From Podospora bellae-mahoneyi (taxonomy: Eukaryota; Ascomycota; Sordariomycetes; Sordariales; Podosporaceae), in assembly GCF_035222275.1 (NCBI RefSeq), contig NC_085883.1, forward strand, positions 2,666,001 through 2,730,000: a stretch of 64,000 nt of DNA, written 5' to 3'. The translations under genes and the position numbers were made by a program. This document shows, in pieces, positions 1-11,631 of the stretch (the stretch's first letter is position 1; every line of letters starts with the position of its first letter). Below the pieces are notes generated by a model that was given only the letters and a program-made list of their open reading frames with translations, ran no database searches and was not told the DNA's origin.

Positions 1-545
1 CTCGGTTGATTCGAACTTTTTAACTGCATAAACTACCTACCGAGGCACCCTTTCCACTTGCTTGCAATGGAATGGACGATTGTCCATTCTACAGCAGTCG
101 GCTGCTTCCATCAACGACAACCAAATGAGGTAGGCGTGGCATCTACCAAAGGCTCTTTCTTCACCCCCAAACCAGATTCAAGATGGTACGACATCACATG
201 AGAGTGGAAATCTATCTCGGTAACAGGTCATCAATCGTGGTTGCCATACTGGGGCAGGTCGGGGTCAGAGGATTGGGGAAGGGCAGGTAGGTATCTTGGA
301 AAGGCCACAACGTCATCATGGCAGAATCGCTGTTGCAATTCAGAGCAACGCCTTTGGAATTCGGCTTGACTCTGTTGCAGATCGATTTACTTTGCCTCTT
401 TGCTTTCCTTTGCCGTCTTTCGGAGGTTCACGGTCCAGGGCTATCGCAAGATATCTCTACAAACTCGGTCGTCAACCAGCTTGGGAGGCCGACTTCACAT
501 CTCATCATCATCATCATTTACCTCAGCATCGATTTATCAGTAACA
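1..545. other. 5' flank, no gene seen
   Basis: No convincing coding region. The frame of the downstream secreted-protein gene stays open upstream to about 318, but the peptide there has no signal sequence and the start at 546 is better. A short CAT trinucleotide run lies near 505-520. The stretch probably holds the promoter and leader of the next gene. Confidence 0.4.
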
Positions 546-1238
546 ATGGTCAACTTTTCCCTTAACGTCACCGTCTTGGCTCTGGTGGCCTCAGTGGCAG
601 CTGCCCCAGCCACAGCTGACGCTTCTTCAACCACCTTCTCCTTCGCTCGATGGGTTGAAGATATTATCGCCAATCCGGACACAGCCCTCTCGCCCGCCGA
701 AGCAATCGCGGCAGCGAATGCTACTGAGGTTGTCAGCACGGCAGGCGGTCTCCAAAAGAGAGCCAACTGTCAGCCGACATTTCCAGATGCGCCCGTATGA
801 TACCCCTACCTTTTCCTACTCCTTGACTTAGCTTGCACAAGAACCAAGATATCTAACGGATCTGGCTGCATATATAGGCACCCGACGCAGCAGCCTGCCT
901 TAATGATCTCGCTCGCAAGGGCGCTAATGGTCAACACTGTGCTATGGGGACGCGTGTCTTCGAAATTGAGATGTGTCGAATTGGTGGTGCGCAGATTGTT
1001 GCCAGCAGAGGCGGTTTGGCGGCGCAAAGTGTCAATTGGTATATCCATGCTGTTTTTATCGATGTTTCGTTTCCTTGTTTTCTGGGACGCTGGCTGATAT
1101 GGTATGTGATCTAGCCAGGATGTCGCTCGCACGGGCGGGTTGATCTTTGACAGCTGCTTCCGAGCGGACAACACAGTCAAGGGCAGCGAGATTTGCATTA
1201 CCAACAGGTTGATGCAGATCAATATCAGTGGATTCTGA
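546..1238 (+). CDS. small secreted cysteine-rich protein (three exons)
   Basis: Exons 546-794, 878-1038 and 1115-1238 join in frame to give 177 residues. Introns of 83 and 76 nt have GTATGA and GTATAT donors, and the first has a CTAAC branch site. The ATG at 546 is chosen because it opens directly into a signal peptide (residues 1 to about 20, ending in a run of Ala). A short propeptide ends in a Kex2-type Lys-Arg just before ANCQ. The mature part of about 105 residues has seven Cys and ends NISGF. Its size, secretion signal, pro-region and Cys content suggest a small effector-like or antimicrobial-type secreted protein. The general layout is reminiscent of Hce2/Ecp2-type proteins, but I cannot assign a family from sequence alone. 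Seven Cys is an odd number, so one may be unpaired or the protein may dimerise. Confidence 0.72.
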
Positions 1239-1688
1239 GGCTCTAGGGGAATATCGTAAAGTCTGGGATGGAGATGGTTCACAGTTGTCCAGGTGTAGGG
1301 TATAAGGTAAGTAGCATTGTTCGAAAAATAAGAAATCTTTCGCGCACACAAGAAAAGAAAAGGGAACGGATTGCAGTGCCCCCAAAGCCTTCTCACATTG
1401 TAAAAGATTACCGGTATTTTCCTCCATTAAACTTGCAAAGTTTCTCAGAAACCCATACTTTCCATCAAGCCCCCCGGGTATCAAACCTGCCAATCACAAG
1501 AAACAATCATACTGTACCCATGGACATTAACCCTAGTATCTGCCCATCAACATCACAGGCGTAAGGCTCCACGAAAGGGTATTTCCCAAATGCGCTACTG
1601 TGCTCTTCTGAATATCTGTCTCTGGTCAAGACACTCTGGAACTTCAATTGTGCTTCAAACATAAGCCAGAAATTCAAGCTCAACTATC
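1239..1688. other. spacer upstream of 5S genes
   Basis: Nothing coding is seen. The spacer holds the 3' end of the secreted-protein gene and the upstream region of the first 5S rRNA gene. Confidence 0.4.
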
Positions 1689-1807
1689 ACATACGACCAT
1701 ACCCAGCTGAAAATACGGCATCCCGTCCGCTCTGCCCGAGTCAAGCAGCTGAGGGCCGAATTAGTACTCAGGTGGGTGACCACTGGGGAATCCTCGGTGT
1801 TGTATGT
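1689..1807 (+). rRNA. 5S rRNA gene, variant type A, copy 1
   Basis: A 119-nt stretch starts ACATACGACCATACCC and ends GGTGTTGTATGT, the hallmark ends of fungal 5S rRNA, and is followed at once by a T-run (1807-1811), the Pol III stop. Inner landmarks are present: CCCGTCCGCTCT, the GTACTCAGGTGGGTGACC block and GGGGAATCC. It differs from the usual Neurospora-type sequence at paired sites. GGCA with TGCC replaces GGGA with TCCC in one arm, and CCGA with TCGG replaces CCAG with CTGG in another, so pairing is kept. It is probably functional, as a diverged 5S type. Confidence 0.88.
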
Positions 1808-1872
1808 TTTTATGCTTTTTTTCCCTCAGTCTCATTGTCTACACATGAACCCATCCCCTGACCCAAACCGTC

Positions 1873-1991
1873 ACATACGACCACACCCAGCTGAAAATAC
1901 GGCATCCCGTCCGCTCTGCCCGAGTCAAGCAGCTGAGGGCCGAATTAGTACTCAGGTGGGTGACCACTGGGGAATCCTCGGTGTTGTATGT
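1873..1991 (+). rRNA. 5S rRNA gene, variant type A, copy 2
   Basis: This copy is identical over 119 nt to the one at 1689-1807 except for T to C at position 12, and is followed by the same downstream tract (T-run, ATGC, T-run). The two copies start 184 bp apart in direct orientation and so form a recent tandem duplication. The paired changes that define type A are all present. The T-run from 1991 is the likely terminator. Confidence 0.88.
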
Positions 1992-2618
1992 TTTTATGCT
2001 TTTTTTGGGTTCCACTGTTGACTCCGTGACTGTTGCTATGCGGGACCTTTGTTCATGGGTTCAGGGGTTGAAGTAAACAAAGAACTATCTTTTGCCAATA
2101 TCACCCGATTTCGCGGGTTACTTGCAGGGATGTAGGAGAGAGATACTGACGTTGATGTTTTTATATCCCCTGGGTCCCTGGACCTGCAGCAGAACCAGCA
2201 AGGTAGTTATTTGAGAGTTTCTTAAGGTGAACCAAGCAGCACAAAAACTCCGCTGCAGAAAGCGGAAATGCCAAGCTGGAGAACCTCTTGGGTTTTTCTC
2301 CCCCCTGGCAATAAACAAATCTCAAAGCCATCTAAGGCGGGGCACAGAGGGCCTCGCGAGGGTCTTGAATGCACAAGTTCTGCTGCATGATGGTTGTCAG
2401 CTGGTTATCCTACTTTCCCCAAATGAAAAGCCCTCGAGCCGTGAAGACAAGCAAAGATCGCAGACAGGCTGCCGATATCGATCAAATTGACTCTTCCAAA
2501 TATCTATTAACCTTATCAGGGAATATAAGCAACCTTAATCGAAAAAAAAAAGTCGGTGCCAGTCACAAGCTTGGAGTCTCAGAGTGGATCCCCCGGGATA
2601 AAAAAGGCACCGAAAAAA
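1992..2618. other. spacer between 5S genes
   Basis: No gene is seen. Short open frames on both strands show no family signature. An A-run lies near 2541-2550. Confidence 0.4.
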
Positions 2619-2737
2619 ACATACAACACCAGGGATTCCCCAGTGGTCACCCACCTGAGTACTAGTCTGGCGATCAGCAGCTTATCTAGGGGAGAGCGGA
2701 CGGGATCCCGAGCTTTCTACTGTCTGTGGTCGTATGT
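2619..2737 (-). rRNA. 5S rRNA gene, canonical-like type B
   Basis: Read on the minus strand, the 119 nt run from ACATACGACCACAGAC to GGTGTTGTATGT and are followed by seven T residues (Pol III stop). It carries the classical CTCGGGATCCCGTCCGCTCT core and GGAATCCCTGGTGTT end, close to the usual filamentous-fungal 5S sequence. It differs from the copy at 56291-56409 at one base, which turns a U-A pair into a U-G wobble in the CAGTAG arm. It is likely an active gene. Confidence 0.92.
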
Positions 2738-3255
2738 GATAGATGGGTGAGGGAATAGGGTATACAGTGTTTGATGATGGAGAAGTGAGGCGAGATGCTG
2801 GGTGCGCTTGGTGAGGTAAGTGGCCGGATAGCGTTGGGTACTGCAGGTATTAATGCGACAGGTACATGTGTGAACTTTTATTTTTTCCCTAAGGTACTAC
2901 TTACCCAGCCAGCGAGCGAGATGGTGTTGAGCACTGGGTAAGGTAGAGAGGATGAACTTGGCTTTGTGATCCCAGGCTTTTATGCTGTAGCCCCCCGGCT
3001 ACGGAAACAGATGAACTCAGCAGAAGAGCCGTTTGTTGTCTTGCTCTCAGAATTCCCACTATTTGAAGGGTAGGTCGGTGATGGCGTCGGGGTTTGTTGC
3101 CGGTGTTTGATCGAGTGGGCTGGTCGTTCAGACGTTCAGGGGCGCAGCAAACAAAAATGTCGATAGGTAAATAAGGCCGCCATAAATAAATATTACTCAA
3201 TTTTCAGTACAAACAATATGATGTAAGCACCGAGATACCTTCATTTTGTTTCAAG
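2738..3255. other. spacer, no gene seen
   Basis: Upstream flank of the minus-strand 5S gene and 3' flank of the broken DUF3176 gene. No convincing coding sequence. Confidence 0.4.
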
Positions 3256-5562
3256 CTAGGTAATTAGCCTGCCATCCTTGTAGTCGTGGAACATGGGCGT
3301 GGCTGTATCATCCTTTGCATGCCGTCTGCGCTCTCTGAATTGAGCGTAGATTGTCAAAAGAAGCAATATTGTGGCTAGTAGGAGCTCACTAGCGAGAAAG
3401 CTGATCCAGCCCCAGGTGATGTCGACGTATGACTCATCCTTGAAGGCCTTGCCCGTTATATTGAAGGCACTTCGGGCGGCTTTGAGTTCAGGAGTTGCGT
3501 CGCGAGCCTCTATGTGGAAGGCATAGCTTGAGAAAAACCAGTGATGGGAGACATATAGGGAGGTCTTTGGCCTTTACCTGTACGAGATGGCTGAGGCAAT
3601 GTTGTGGTACATGTTGAATATCTGACCATGGCGTCTCGTCGCATTGGTCAATTTTTCCACCGTATATAAACCGTAGTAAAATAGGTTTGGGGATGTAACA
3701 CCGTTGATGTATACTGACGGTTCTAAAGACTCTTCCCCCCGATCCTTCATGTAAAAGTCATCTCTTCCCACGCCAGCAAGATCAAATTTCATCTCTGCTG
3801 CAATCCGCTCTATTAAACCGAGATCTGAGCTGTAAAGCCGTTGTCTTTCTGTCTGGCCTTGAAGGGTTATCGTTTTATTCCATTTTGTTTCATCTCCATG
3901 GTGACAGAAAACCATACATTCGAGGGGTGTAGTGCAGTTCATTTGCACAGAGAAATCCGGATTTTGATTGGGGACAGGCTTAGCCAGTGCATTAACCAAT
4001 GCTGTGCTTGCCACACCGTGTTGGACAGCGCTGTTGTATGTTTGAACGCAGAGATGGAATATGACCTCGAAAGCTTCGTGCTCGATGTCCCGGAAGGTAT
4101 TTGCAAGCTCCGGCCCGCCATATGTTGCCTGGAGAATTTCTAATCGGTGGCTTTCGTCCTCAATAACCGGGGCAGTGTGTATGAGCACGAAACTGGCGAT
4201 TCTGTTTGCATGAGGCTTTTATCATCTCGGAAAGCGAGGCTGTATTGGCCGTTCAATAACCCCACGGCGGCTGCGAAACGGCTTTGATGTACCAAAGAGG
4301 TAAGATTGTCCGGAATTGATACATTCCAAAGTGTAGCTCCCGCAAACGCTTCAGTCCCCATTCCCAAACCGATCGTCCTGTTGACTATCACTATCGGAGC
4401 TTGGTCAGGTCCTGGTGCCTGAAATTCATGAATAATGAGATGTGGCGTGACATCTGCCATTTTCATACAGACAACAAGAGAAGAGTAAAGACCAAAGGTG
4501 CAATTTCCTGTCGGGCAAAGTCCTCCGTACGGTATTGGCATCTCTTTGAAGCTTCCACCACTGCATTGCTTGTTGCGTGGCCCGGGTCATCCGTCAGGTG
4601 GTTCAGACTTTGTAACGCTGAGACCAAAGCCTCTTCTGTACCTACAACCGTTCGTAAGGGATAGCTAATGGCAAGTTGTGGAATGAGGGAGGTAATGACG
4701 CTGACTATACTGAGAAGAGCGCCTAGAGTGATGAAATGCTTGTGGCGCATTCGAAAGACAAGTTGAGCGGACCCCAGGGGTCCCTTACTTGCTTGGTCAA
4801 TGAGGTGAAAGTCGTAAATTGGTCGACTGTGTGAGACCAGCTCCATGAGATTTGGCTGATAGCTACCGAGACCGGGAACATAAAGGCTGCTTTCGCGACA
4901 ATAGTCAGGAATGCGAGGAACGTATTGAGTGAGATTTTAAGGGGCCAGTTTGGAAGCTGTTGTTGGTCGAAAGTGGCAAGGACAATCACGATTGCTAAGA
5001 GAGTTAACATGTTAGCATTTGCCTCGGTACACATAAATATTGGACTTCAACATACCAATAAATGACGCAAAGCCGACAATCATACACACGATCTCAACGG
5101 CTCAGACTTTCCAAAGGGTCCTATTTGTATGTTGACCAGTCGGTGGCGGTTCGTCAAGGGAAATATCGATTTCAATGCTGCTTGACCTGGGGCTCAGCGT
5201 CTCGCTACTTTCAGGACCCGGGACAGAAGTCTGATCGCCGGAGTCGTCTTCACCCAACAGTTCGGTTGAGTGAGCAGCTTGCGTCAAGTTAGGACTCAAA
5301 CTCGGATCGGCCTCTCAGGTCGAGAGCTCACTCGAGGCTGAAGAAGACTGCCGGGACATGAAGGAATTCTGAGGCTACCTGGTAATTGTGAGAGGTCATC
5401 GGCGGGAATTCTCGGTCTGTCGGTGGAGCTGCGATCAGGTGTATCGTCAGGGAAGGTTCCAGGGGTGCCTGTAATCGCATGAACCGCAACCTCTGCCCTC
5501 TGTTGATGTGCCGTGACAGCCGGATCACTGTCCAAGGGCCGATGAACAATAAAAGTCTTCAC
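3256..5562 (-). pseudogene. broken DUF3176-family multi-pass membrane protein gene
   Basis: Pieces in the right order match the DUF3176 layout: a polar N-terminal tail, a membrane segment with SLNTFLAFLTIVAKA, SQISW, a DFHLIDQASKGPLGS block, a second membrane segment, CPTGNC with extracellular Cys and N-glycan sites, and a last membrane segment before stop 3256. Two introns are clear: about 4992-5056 (after SFIG) and 3527-3577 (between AISYS and YAFHIEA). The pieces do not join into one frame. There is an in-frame TGA just before AVEIVCMIVG (about 5101), a one-base slip between SQISW and SHSRPIYDF (near 4843), another near 4540 before MPIPYGGLCPTGNC, and another near 4200. The tail frame also shifts near 5300, unless an unseen intron lies there. 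DUF3176 proteins have no known function. Several errors in one gene argue for decay rather than one sequencing fault. Confidence 0.72.
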
Positions 5563-6780
5563 AGCTCAATGTAATGATGGTTAAAGAATAGCAGGATCAA
5601 GGCGGCTTATGCTTAGGACCTTGTCTCAAGGAACATATATGTATCTGAACGCATACTCTGATCGATGCCATGTATGCTCACCTGGCTGCGTTAAAACACA
5701 TGTTTGATCAGTTTTTGTTAATAACCTCATGACCCCCTAACCTCCAGCTTTGTCCTCCCTCCCCCATGTTTGATACCTAATATATTACCTACCTACCTAG
5801 GTATTCAAGCCCGTCAATAAAAATAAAGAAAAAAAAAAGGGCTTTAGGTACTGCACCCCCGGCAGTGTCGTTCTGAAGCCAACCACTGCCTTTGAAGCCA
5901 TCATAGAGGGCTCAGGAATATGCGGCCAGCCAACAGTGAAGACAACAGGCGAATCGCAGGGCTAGTGTTTGGCCTCGGACAAGGCTGCCCATCCCGCTGA
6001 TCACCGCCTTCACCGAACTTTTATATGAACAAACTGCAACGATGAAACCATTTTATCGATTCTACCCCCCGTGGCACATCACCCAGGGCATTCTTCTCAT
6101 GCAATATCCGTTGTATCACAGCACGAGGGATCCAAGGCATGAATTAAATGCATCAGTGAGAGATTTTGGTGTACCAGTGTATATTCCATGCAATATACCA
6201 CTCTTGCACATCAAAGAAAATCAGGATATCACACGCAAGCAATTCTTAGTTTTCCATCAGTTCAAGACAAAATCAGAGCAAATCAATATTACCCCTCTCT
6301 CTCTTCTCTCCGAAATCCCCCCTTAACCCCCTACTCCTTGGCTAATCGTCTCTAACAGACATGAAAAAAAGCCACTATATAAATCATAACCGATTCTTTT
6401 CCCTCCACACACGGTAAACTATAACAAAAACCAAAAGAGAATAACTTCCACTGATACGCCATCCCCATTAAACACCCCATCCATTCATTCATTCCTCCTC
6501 TTCCCATGCTATCATCGCTTCACCTCCACTCATTCCATCATCCCAACCCCCTTCCAGCGTACACTATATAAACCTATAAAAGGAAAAGGAAAAAAACAAG
6601 GAGTAGAGGTATCATGCGCCAAACGCAATCGCATCGAGATAAAGAAGAATATATGGCAACTGAGAGCCTCTGGTCAGAGATGATATAGCATAGCAAAAAC
6701 AGACCATGTAAAAAACAACCCATCGCTCAAAACCTTTGTCACAAAAACTAAAAACTCCAAAACAATCACTTGCAAAAAAT
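5563..6780. other. gene-free spacer and 3' region of sre1
   Basis: No gene is seen. It holds an ACCT tetranucleotide run near 5790-5802, an A-rich stretch near 5817-5838, and C/T-rich sequence between about 6290 and 6560. The part below 6780 is the likely 3' UTR of the SREBP gene. Confidence 0.4.
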
Positions 6781-9700
6781 TCAGCATCCACCACCCGCCG
6801 TATCCTCAGTGCACTCTTCTTCCATGCTTGCGTACCCAGGGTCAGCCTCCATACCCACCACGCTCTTCGTAATAGCCAAGCACCTATCAATCATCTTTTG
6901 TCTCATCGGCCCATCAAAGCCCACCTCGTTGCCCGCCTCGCTGCCAATCCATATTCTCAAACTGCCAGCAAGCCTCTCAAGAGAACGCGAGCAAGTCTCC
7001 CGGCCGACGGCGTGTCTGTGGAGGCGCTCCATCAGGTGGTAAGCTGCGGTGTAACCCAACAGAGACATGCCCTCAATGTCGGCACCAGCGGGAAGGATGG
7101 AGTCGATGACGGTAAAAGCGGCTGGAGGAGGATCGGAGAACCTTTGCAGCTGAGCAATACCCATGGCGCAGCGAAGAGCCATCTGGGCGTCGGGGTCAGG
7201 AGTGATAGTGGTGACAGGAGAGTCGATAAGAGGCGGCACACCCCTGCTGTAGTTGGGGTGCTTGTCAGGGTTCAGAGACGGGCCGAGGGCATTCATAGCA
7301 GTGACGATGGCAGCACCACGCTTCTGCTCACCGAGGACCGCACGAGCGACCAAGACGCGAACGTGAGCGTTGGAACCAATGGGGGCAACCTTGGTCGCCA
7401 GGTTAAGCTTGTCTTCAGTCTCGAGAGCCAGTCTTCCGGACTCATCACGGGTCTTGGGCAGATTGTTGCACAGAATATGGTGAAGTTGCAGGCTGGAGTA
7501 CCAGGCCGCAACGGCATCCATGGGCGACCTAACGGCAGCATCCTCAACCACGGCGTCCATACCATCAATGATTTCATCAACGTTGTGTGTGGTGGGCTGG
7601 TTCCAGGCCAGGTTATGGGCTCTCTGGATAATATCGTCATTGAGCACCTCGTCACAGTCCTGTTCGAGAAGCACTGCCAGATGCTCAGGGAGCATTTCGT
7701 CAGCAGACTTGTGGTTCTCGCCGAGTGAGTTGAGAATGCGGTTGAGTTCCCGTGCGTCGTTCCAACGCGCCCTGGCAAGTTTGGCAGCCACCAAGTTGGT
7801 GATCCAAGAAGCCCCATTGAGTCTCCAAAGCAATACCCGGATGTGCAGCGCCTTCATCATGAGACGAAGCGGAGTATCCGGCAAAGTGCCCGAAGCGATC
7901 AAGGTGAGCGTGAGACGGCTCTTATTAATCTCGACGTCACCACCGGCGAGCTGGGCATCCAACGCAATTGACCATGCTTTGACCCGCGCAGCTTCTTGCT
8001 CTTCGCTGAGGCCGACAAGCATGAGATAACCACGAGGTCCGATCACATTCCTGAGGGCGTACTTGGACGACTTTAGGACCAGCGCGGCGGCTTCCAGGAC
8101 AAAGTTGTGCTGGGGTACCCAGACGGTCTGGATAGCGGTGAGCCAGGCTTGCCTCCTGACGTGAATAGGCGACGCAAGAGATGGCACCGCTTGAGGAGCC
8201 GAGGTAGCATGCTTGGGCTTCTCGGATGGCTTGAAGATATCAATATTGAATAAGGAAGCGCAGGTAGCCCAGAGGAAAGCCGCCAGCAATCCGAAAAATC
8301 TGAGCTGGGATAGAATCTGGCTTGCAGAGACGTAGTAGCCGCCAATGCTGAAGTGAGTTGATCGGATAAAGGATGCCAAGAAATGCACTGGAACGCCCAT
8401 CAAGCCACGACCCTCGGTGGTCTCGGGGTTTTGTTCCTTTTCGACATAGGCTTCGACCAACATCAAGCCAGCCAGTGATCCCACCATCAGCTTTCCAAGA
8501 TATGGGTTCCATCTGCTGGATTGAGTTTGCTGTTGCTGCTGCTGAAGCTGTTGCTGGCGGATCATGGCAGGGTTTTGCTGGAACTGTTGACCTGGCACTG
8601 GATAAGGGCGTCCTGCATTCATCTGCTGTGAAGCCAAGATGCGTTTGATGTCGTCGGGGATTGGAATCATACCCGCTGGGTCTGGTCCTCTTGTGGTTGC
8701 TACTGGCGTATTCATGTAGGGCATAGCATCTTGCGGATACTGTACCGGTGTGGGCGGTTGTTGGAGAGGATTGGGTAATTGACCAGTCATGGCGCCAGCC
8801 ATGAACAACTTTTCGAAAGCAGCGATCCTCGCCTGCATACTACTGTTCTCGTCAATGAGGCGATTGTTCCGCTTTTCCAAGTGTCTGATATACTCGGTAG
8901 CCTTGGCAAGAACCTAGATTGATAGTCAGTATAAAGTCTAGATTTGTTCTGAACGACGACATAGGTCGGACATACGGTGGCCTTGTTGAGCTTATGGGCA
9001 GGAGTCAAGCCGTGTAGCTCCTCCCTATCTTCAGTGGTGTCTTCACCACGAGCACTTTTCGACATGATCCTCAATGATGGGACACTATCTCGCAGAGCTG
9101 CTATCTTGTCATTGAGATTGGTCCGGTACCGCTTTTCGATCATGTTGTGTGCCGTCTTCTTGACGGGGTGCTGTCCGTCGAGTTCATCATCATCGTCATC
9201 GTCGTCGACCTCGGCCGACGACTTCCTCTTTCTACTGTTGGACTTGGAGTTGCCTTGGGCATCTGGGGACGAGCCAGCACCCTTATCGGCGCTGACGCTC
9301 GAGTCGGGGCTCCCGGCACTATTGGGGGAGTGATACTGAAGGTGAGGCGGCATGGCGATGCTCTTGAGCCGCTCCTGCTGAGCAGGGGTCAGCGTATTCT
9401 GGATGTTGCGATTGTCAGGTCGAAATTGGTCGTTCGAGAGGGAGTGGGCCTGAGCCTGTGATAGCGAGATGTTGGCCGGATCGGCGGCGGCGGTAGTGTG
9501 ATCAAAGGCCGGATCGATGCTGGAGGCAGCGGGAGACTGGAGATACAAGGGCTGATGCTGTGGCTGCTGCTGCTGATGCTGATGCAGCACTGGTTGGCCC
9601 AGGTTGACGTGGACCGGGAGATCCCAGGTATGGGGTACAGGAGGAACAGTAAACTGATTGTCACCGGCGTTGAGGTCGTAGGGGGGTGTATCCTGGAAGT

Positions 9701-10019
9701 TCCAGGAGGGCACTGGGTTGAAAAATTGCTGCTGTTCAGGTTGGGTGGTTTGGAGGTGGTGTGGGTGGGCGTGTGGGTGGGCGTGGGTGTTGGTAATGGA
9801 AGGCGAGACTGATACAGGAGTCCCACTGGGGCCGGACCCAGGCGTGGCAGCAAGCGTGTCACCTGGTTGGGAGGAGGCAACGGTTGCGGCGGTGGTGTTG
9901 TTGTTGGGATCCGGAGTACCGAGGCCACTATTCACCAAGTTGCCAGTAAGGCTGCCATCGAGGTCGAAGGTGTCCAGGTCGGCAAAGAGCACGGGCGAGT
10001 CGGCGTCGGGGTCGGCCAT
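6781..10019 (-). CDS. sre1: sterol regulatory element-binding protein (SREBP), bHLH transcription factor
   Basis: Two exons, 8976-10019 and 6781-8913, with a 62-nt intron (GTATGT donor), give 1058 residues. The N-terminal 280 residues are Gln/Pro/His-rich with an acidic start, as in an activation region. The bHLH begins near residue 287 ([20 protein letters not shown]) and carries the SREBP-specific Tyr. The two helices are separated by an acidic loop, and the intron falls inside helix 2 ([22 protein letters not shown]). A polyQ run follows, then two membrane segments at about 486-506 and 554-572, then a long C-terminal part of the DUF2014 type found in fungal SREBPs. By family knowledge the precursor sits in the ER or Golgi membrane and is cleaved under low sterol or oxygen to release the bHLH, which drives ergosterol and hypoxia genes. 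No Scap or Dsc gene is in this window. Confidence 0.93.
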
Positions 10020-11631
10020 TGTTCCTTTTTTGCGAGGGTCAGAGCCCTGAACTCCCTGGGCTTGCGATCAGGTGTTGCATGCGGGACCTCTCTCTCTCTC
10101 TGGCCGGCAGTGTGCGTGTGCCGCAGGTCAGTGACAGCGAGTCTGGGTCGAGGGCCGACTGGCGAGACTGGGCGGCCGGGGCAGATGCCGACAACCAATT
10201 GCGCGCGGAGGTGTCGCGCGGCGTAGAGTGAGTAATTCGTTATCGGGGGAGTGCTGACCGCGTTCCTGGCCTGCTGATGGCTGCGGAGGCTGTTCTCGAT
10301 TGTCGATGGGAAGGGAATGTGGGTTTAAAAAACATACGATGCGATTGAGAGAATCGAATGATTCCCGCCCGGAACTCAGCGGCCCCCTTTCAGCACAGAA
10401 GCACGGGCCACGTTACTAACCACCCCACCTCGCTAGCCTCAGAAAGCTGAATTTGCCATCTTCAACCACTTCGTCGGGCACAGTAGTTTGCAGATATCTG
10501 TACGGACCCATATAGAAGAAAAGTTTATTTCGACGAGCATGCAGAGGAAGGCGTCGTTTCTTTCGGGCGGCCAAAGAAAGAGCCACAGTCGACTCAACCC
10601 ACATCACGAACACGAGACCAAGAGGCAGCCCGATTGCCATCTCTCATCTGCCTCTCTCGCTATCTGAATCAGTGCGACCACCAGCTGCGGGACTGACGAG
10701 AGCACACAGACTTAACCGTAACTCTTAGTAATTCATCCCACTCAATCGACTTGGCCTGAGTGGATAGAAAAGAGTCGGAAATCCTGTTTTTCTTCCAAGT
10801 TTTGTTTGGATCAAGTGGAGAGGGCCTTATAGCAATAGCTCTCCGTTTTCTTGGTTCCAAGCTTCCAACCCAAGGTCTTCATCGGATGCAGATGCAGGCG
10901 GATGCGGGGTCTGGCGAATGGTGACCGTAGGCTCAGGACCATTGCCGAACACATCGGCCCAAGGTCGGGTTTGCCGCCAGAATTCTGTTGCGTCTGATCG
11001 ATGGCACTTTGAGCCTTTTTGATATGGAATCCCTACCTCCTTCCAGCTTGCCTTTGAACGAAGGGATTTCTGATGACGAGAAGGACCCCTGTTATCCACT
11101 GAAGAAGCACGTGAACGAGCGAGGGGCCTGCCAGCGTAAGCATCTAAAGCAGCCCAGCACAACCCTTTCAGTTTCACCGCATTCTGAAACATCACCACAC
11201 AATGCCCGCAGGCATCACTCACCAAGGAGCCGATAGGTTTCATCATATCTGTCATACATATTTCCCAGATACTCGCATGAAGCTATTTGGTGTTCCCAAT
11301 ACAAGAAATTGCCATCCAACGTTTCTAGACGGGCCCAAGCCAACGAACTGAATTCATTCTCGCTCGCTCGTCATGGATATCAATACTGGCCACTTCCTAC
11401 ACAAAAACCAACGGTAAAAGAAAGAGAAAATGAGTTTTCCAGGCTAACTAACCCGTCCTCCCATTATAGCCAATCGCCCCATCCACTCCATCAATGCAAC
11501 AAAAGAAAACAGCCAGGTACACACACCAATCAAAGCTAAAAAAAAATATAAAAAAGACAAAACACGGGATATCTACGAAGATTAAACAACACCCAACACA
11601 TCACGTAACATCACACCGTCACCTCAACGAT
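10020..11631. other. upstream region of sre1, no firm gene
   Basis: About 1.6 kb upstream of sre1. A CT repeat sits at 10088-10101 in the likely leader. A perfect CACGTG E-box lies at 11108-11113, a site a bHLH factor could use, although it is over 1 kb from the start codon. Minus-strand open frames at 10827-11255 and 10416-10640 show no recognisable motif and are left out. A-rich sequence at 11538-11565 borders the 3' end of the next gene. Confidence 0.4.

Noticed and set aside
1689-1991. Tandem 119-nt unit considered as a transposon-derived repeat
   Set aside because: Both units are full 5S rRNA genes with Pol III stops; no terminal repeats or target duplications.
6736-7728. 330-residue open frame on the plus strand
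   Set aside because: It lies wholly antisense to the SREBP C-terminal exon and has no motif; a shadow of high-GC coding DNA.
10827-11255. 142-residue minus-strand frame upstream of sre1
   Set aside because: No signature, no signal or membrane segment, and it sits in a likely promoter region.
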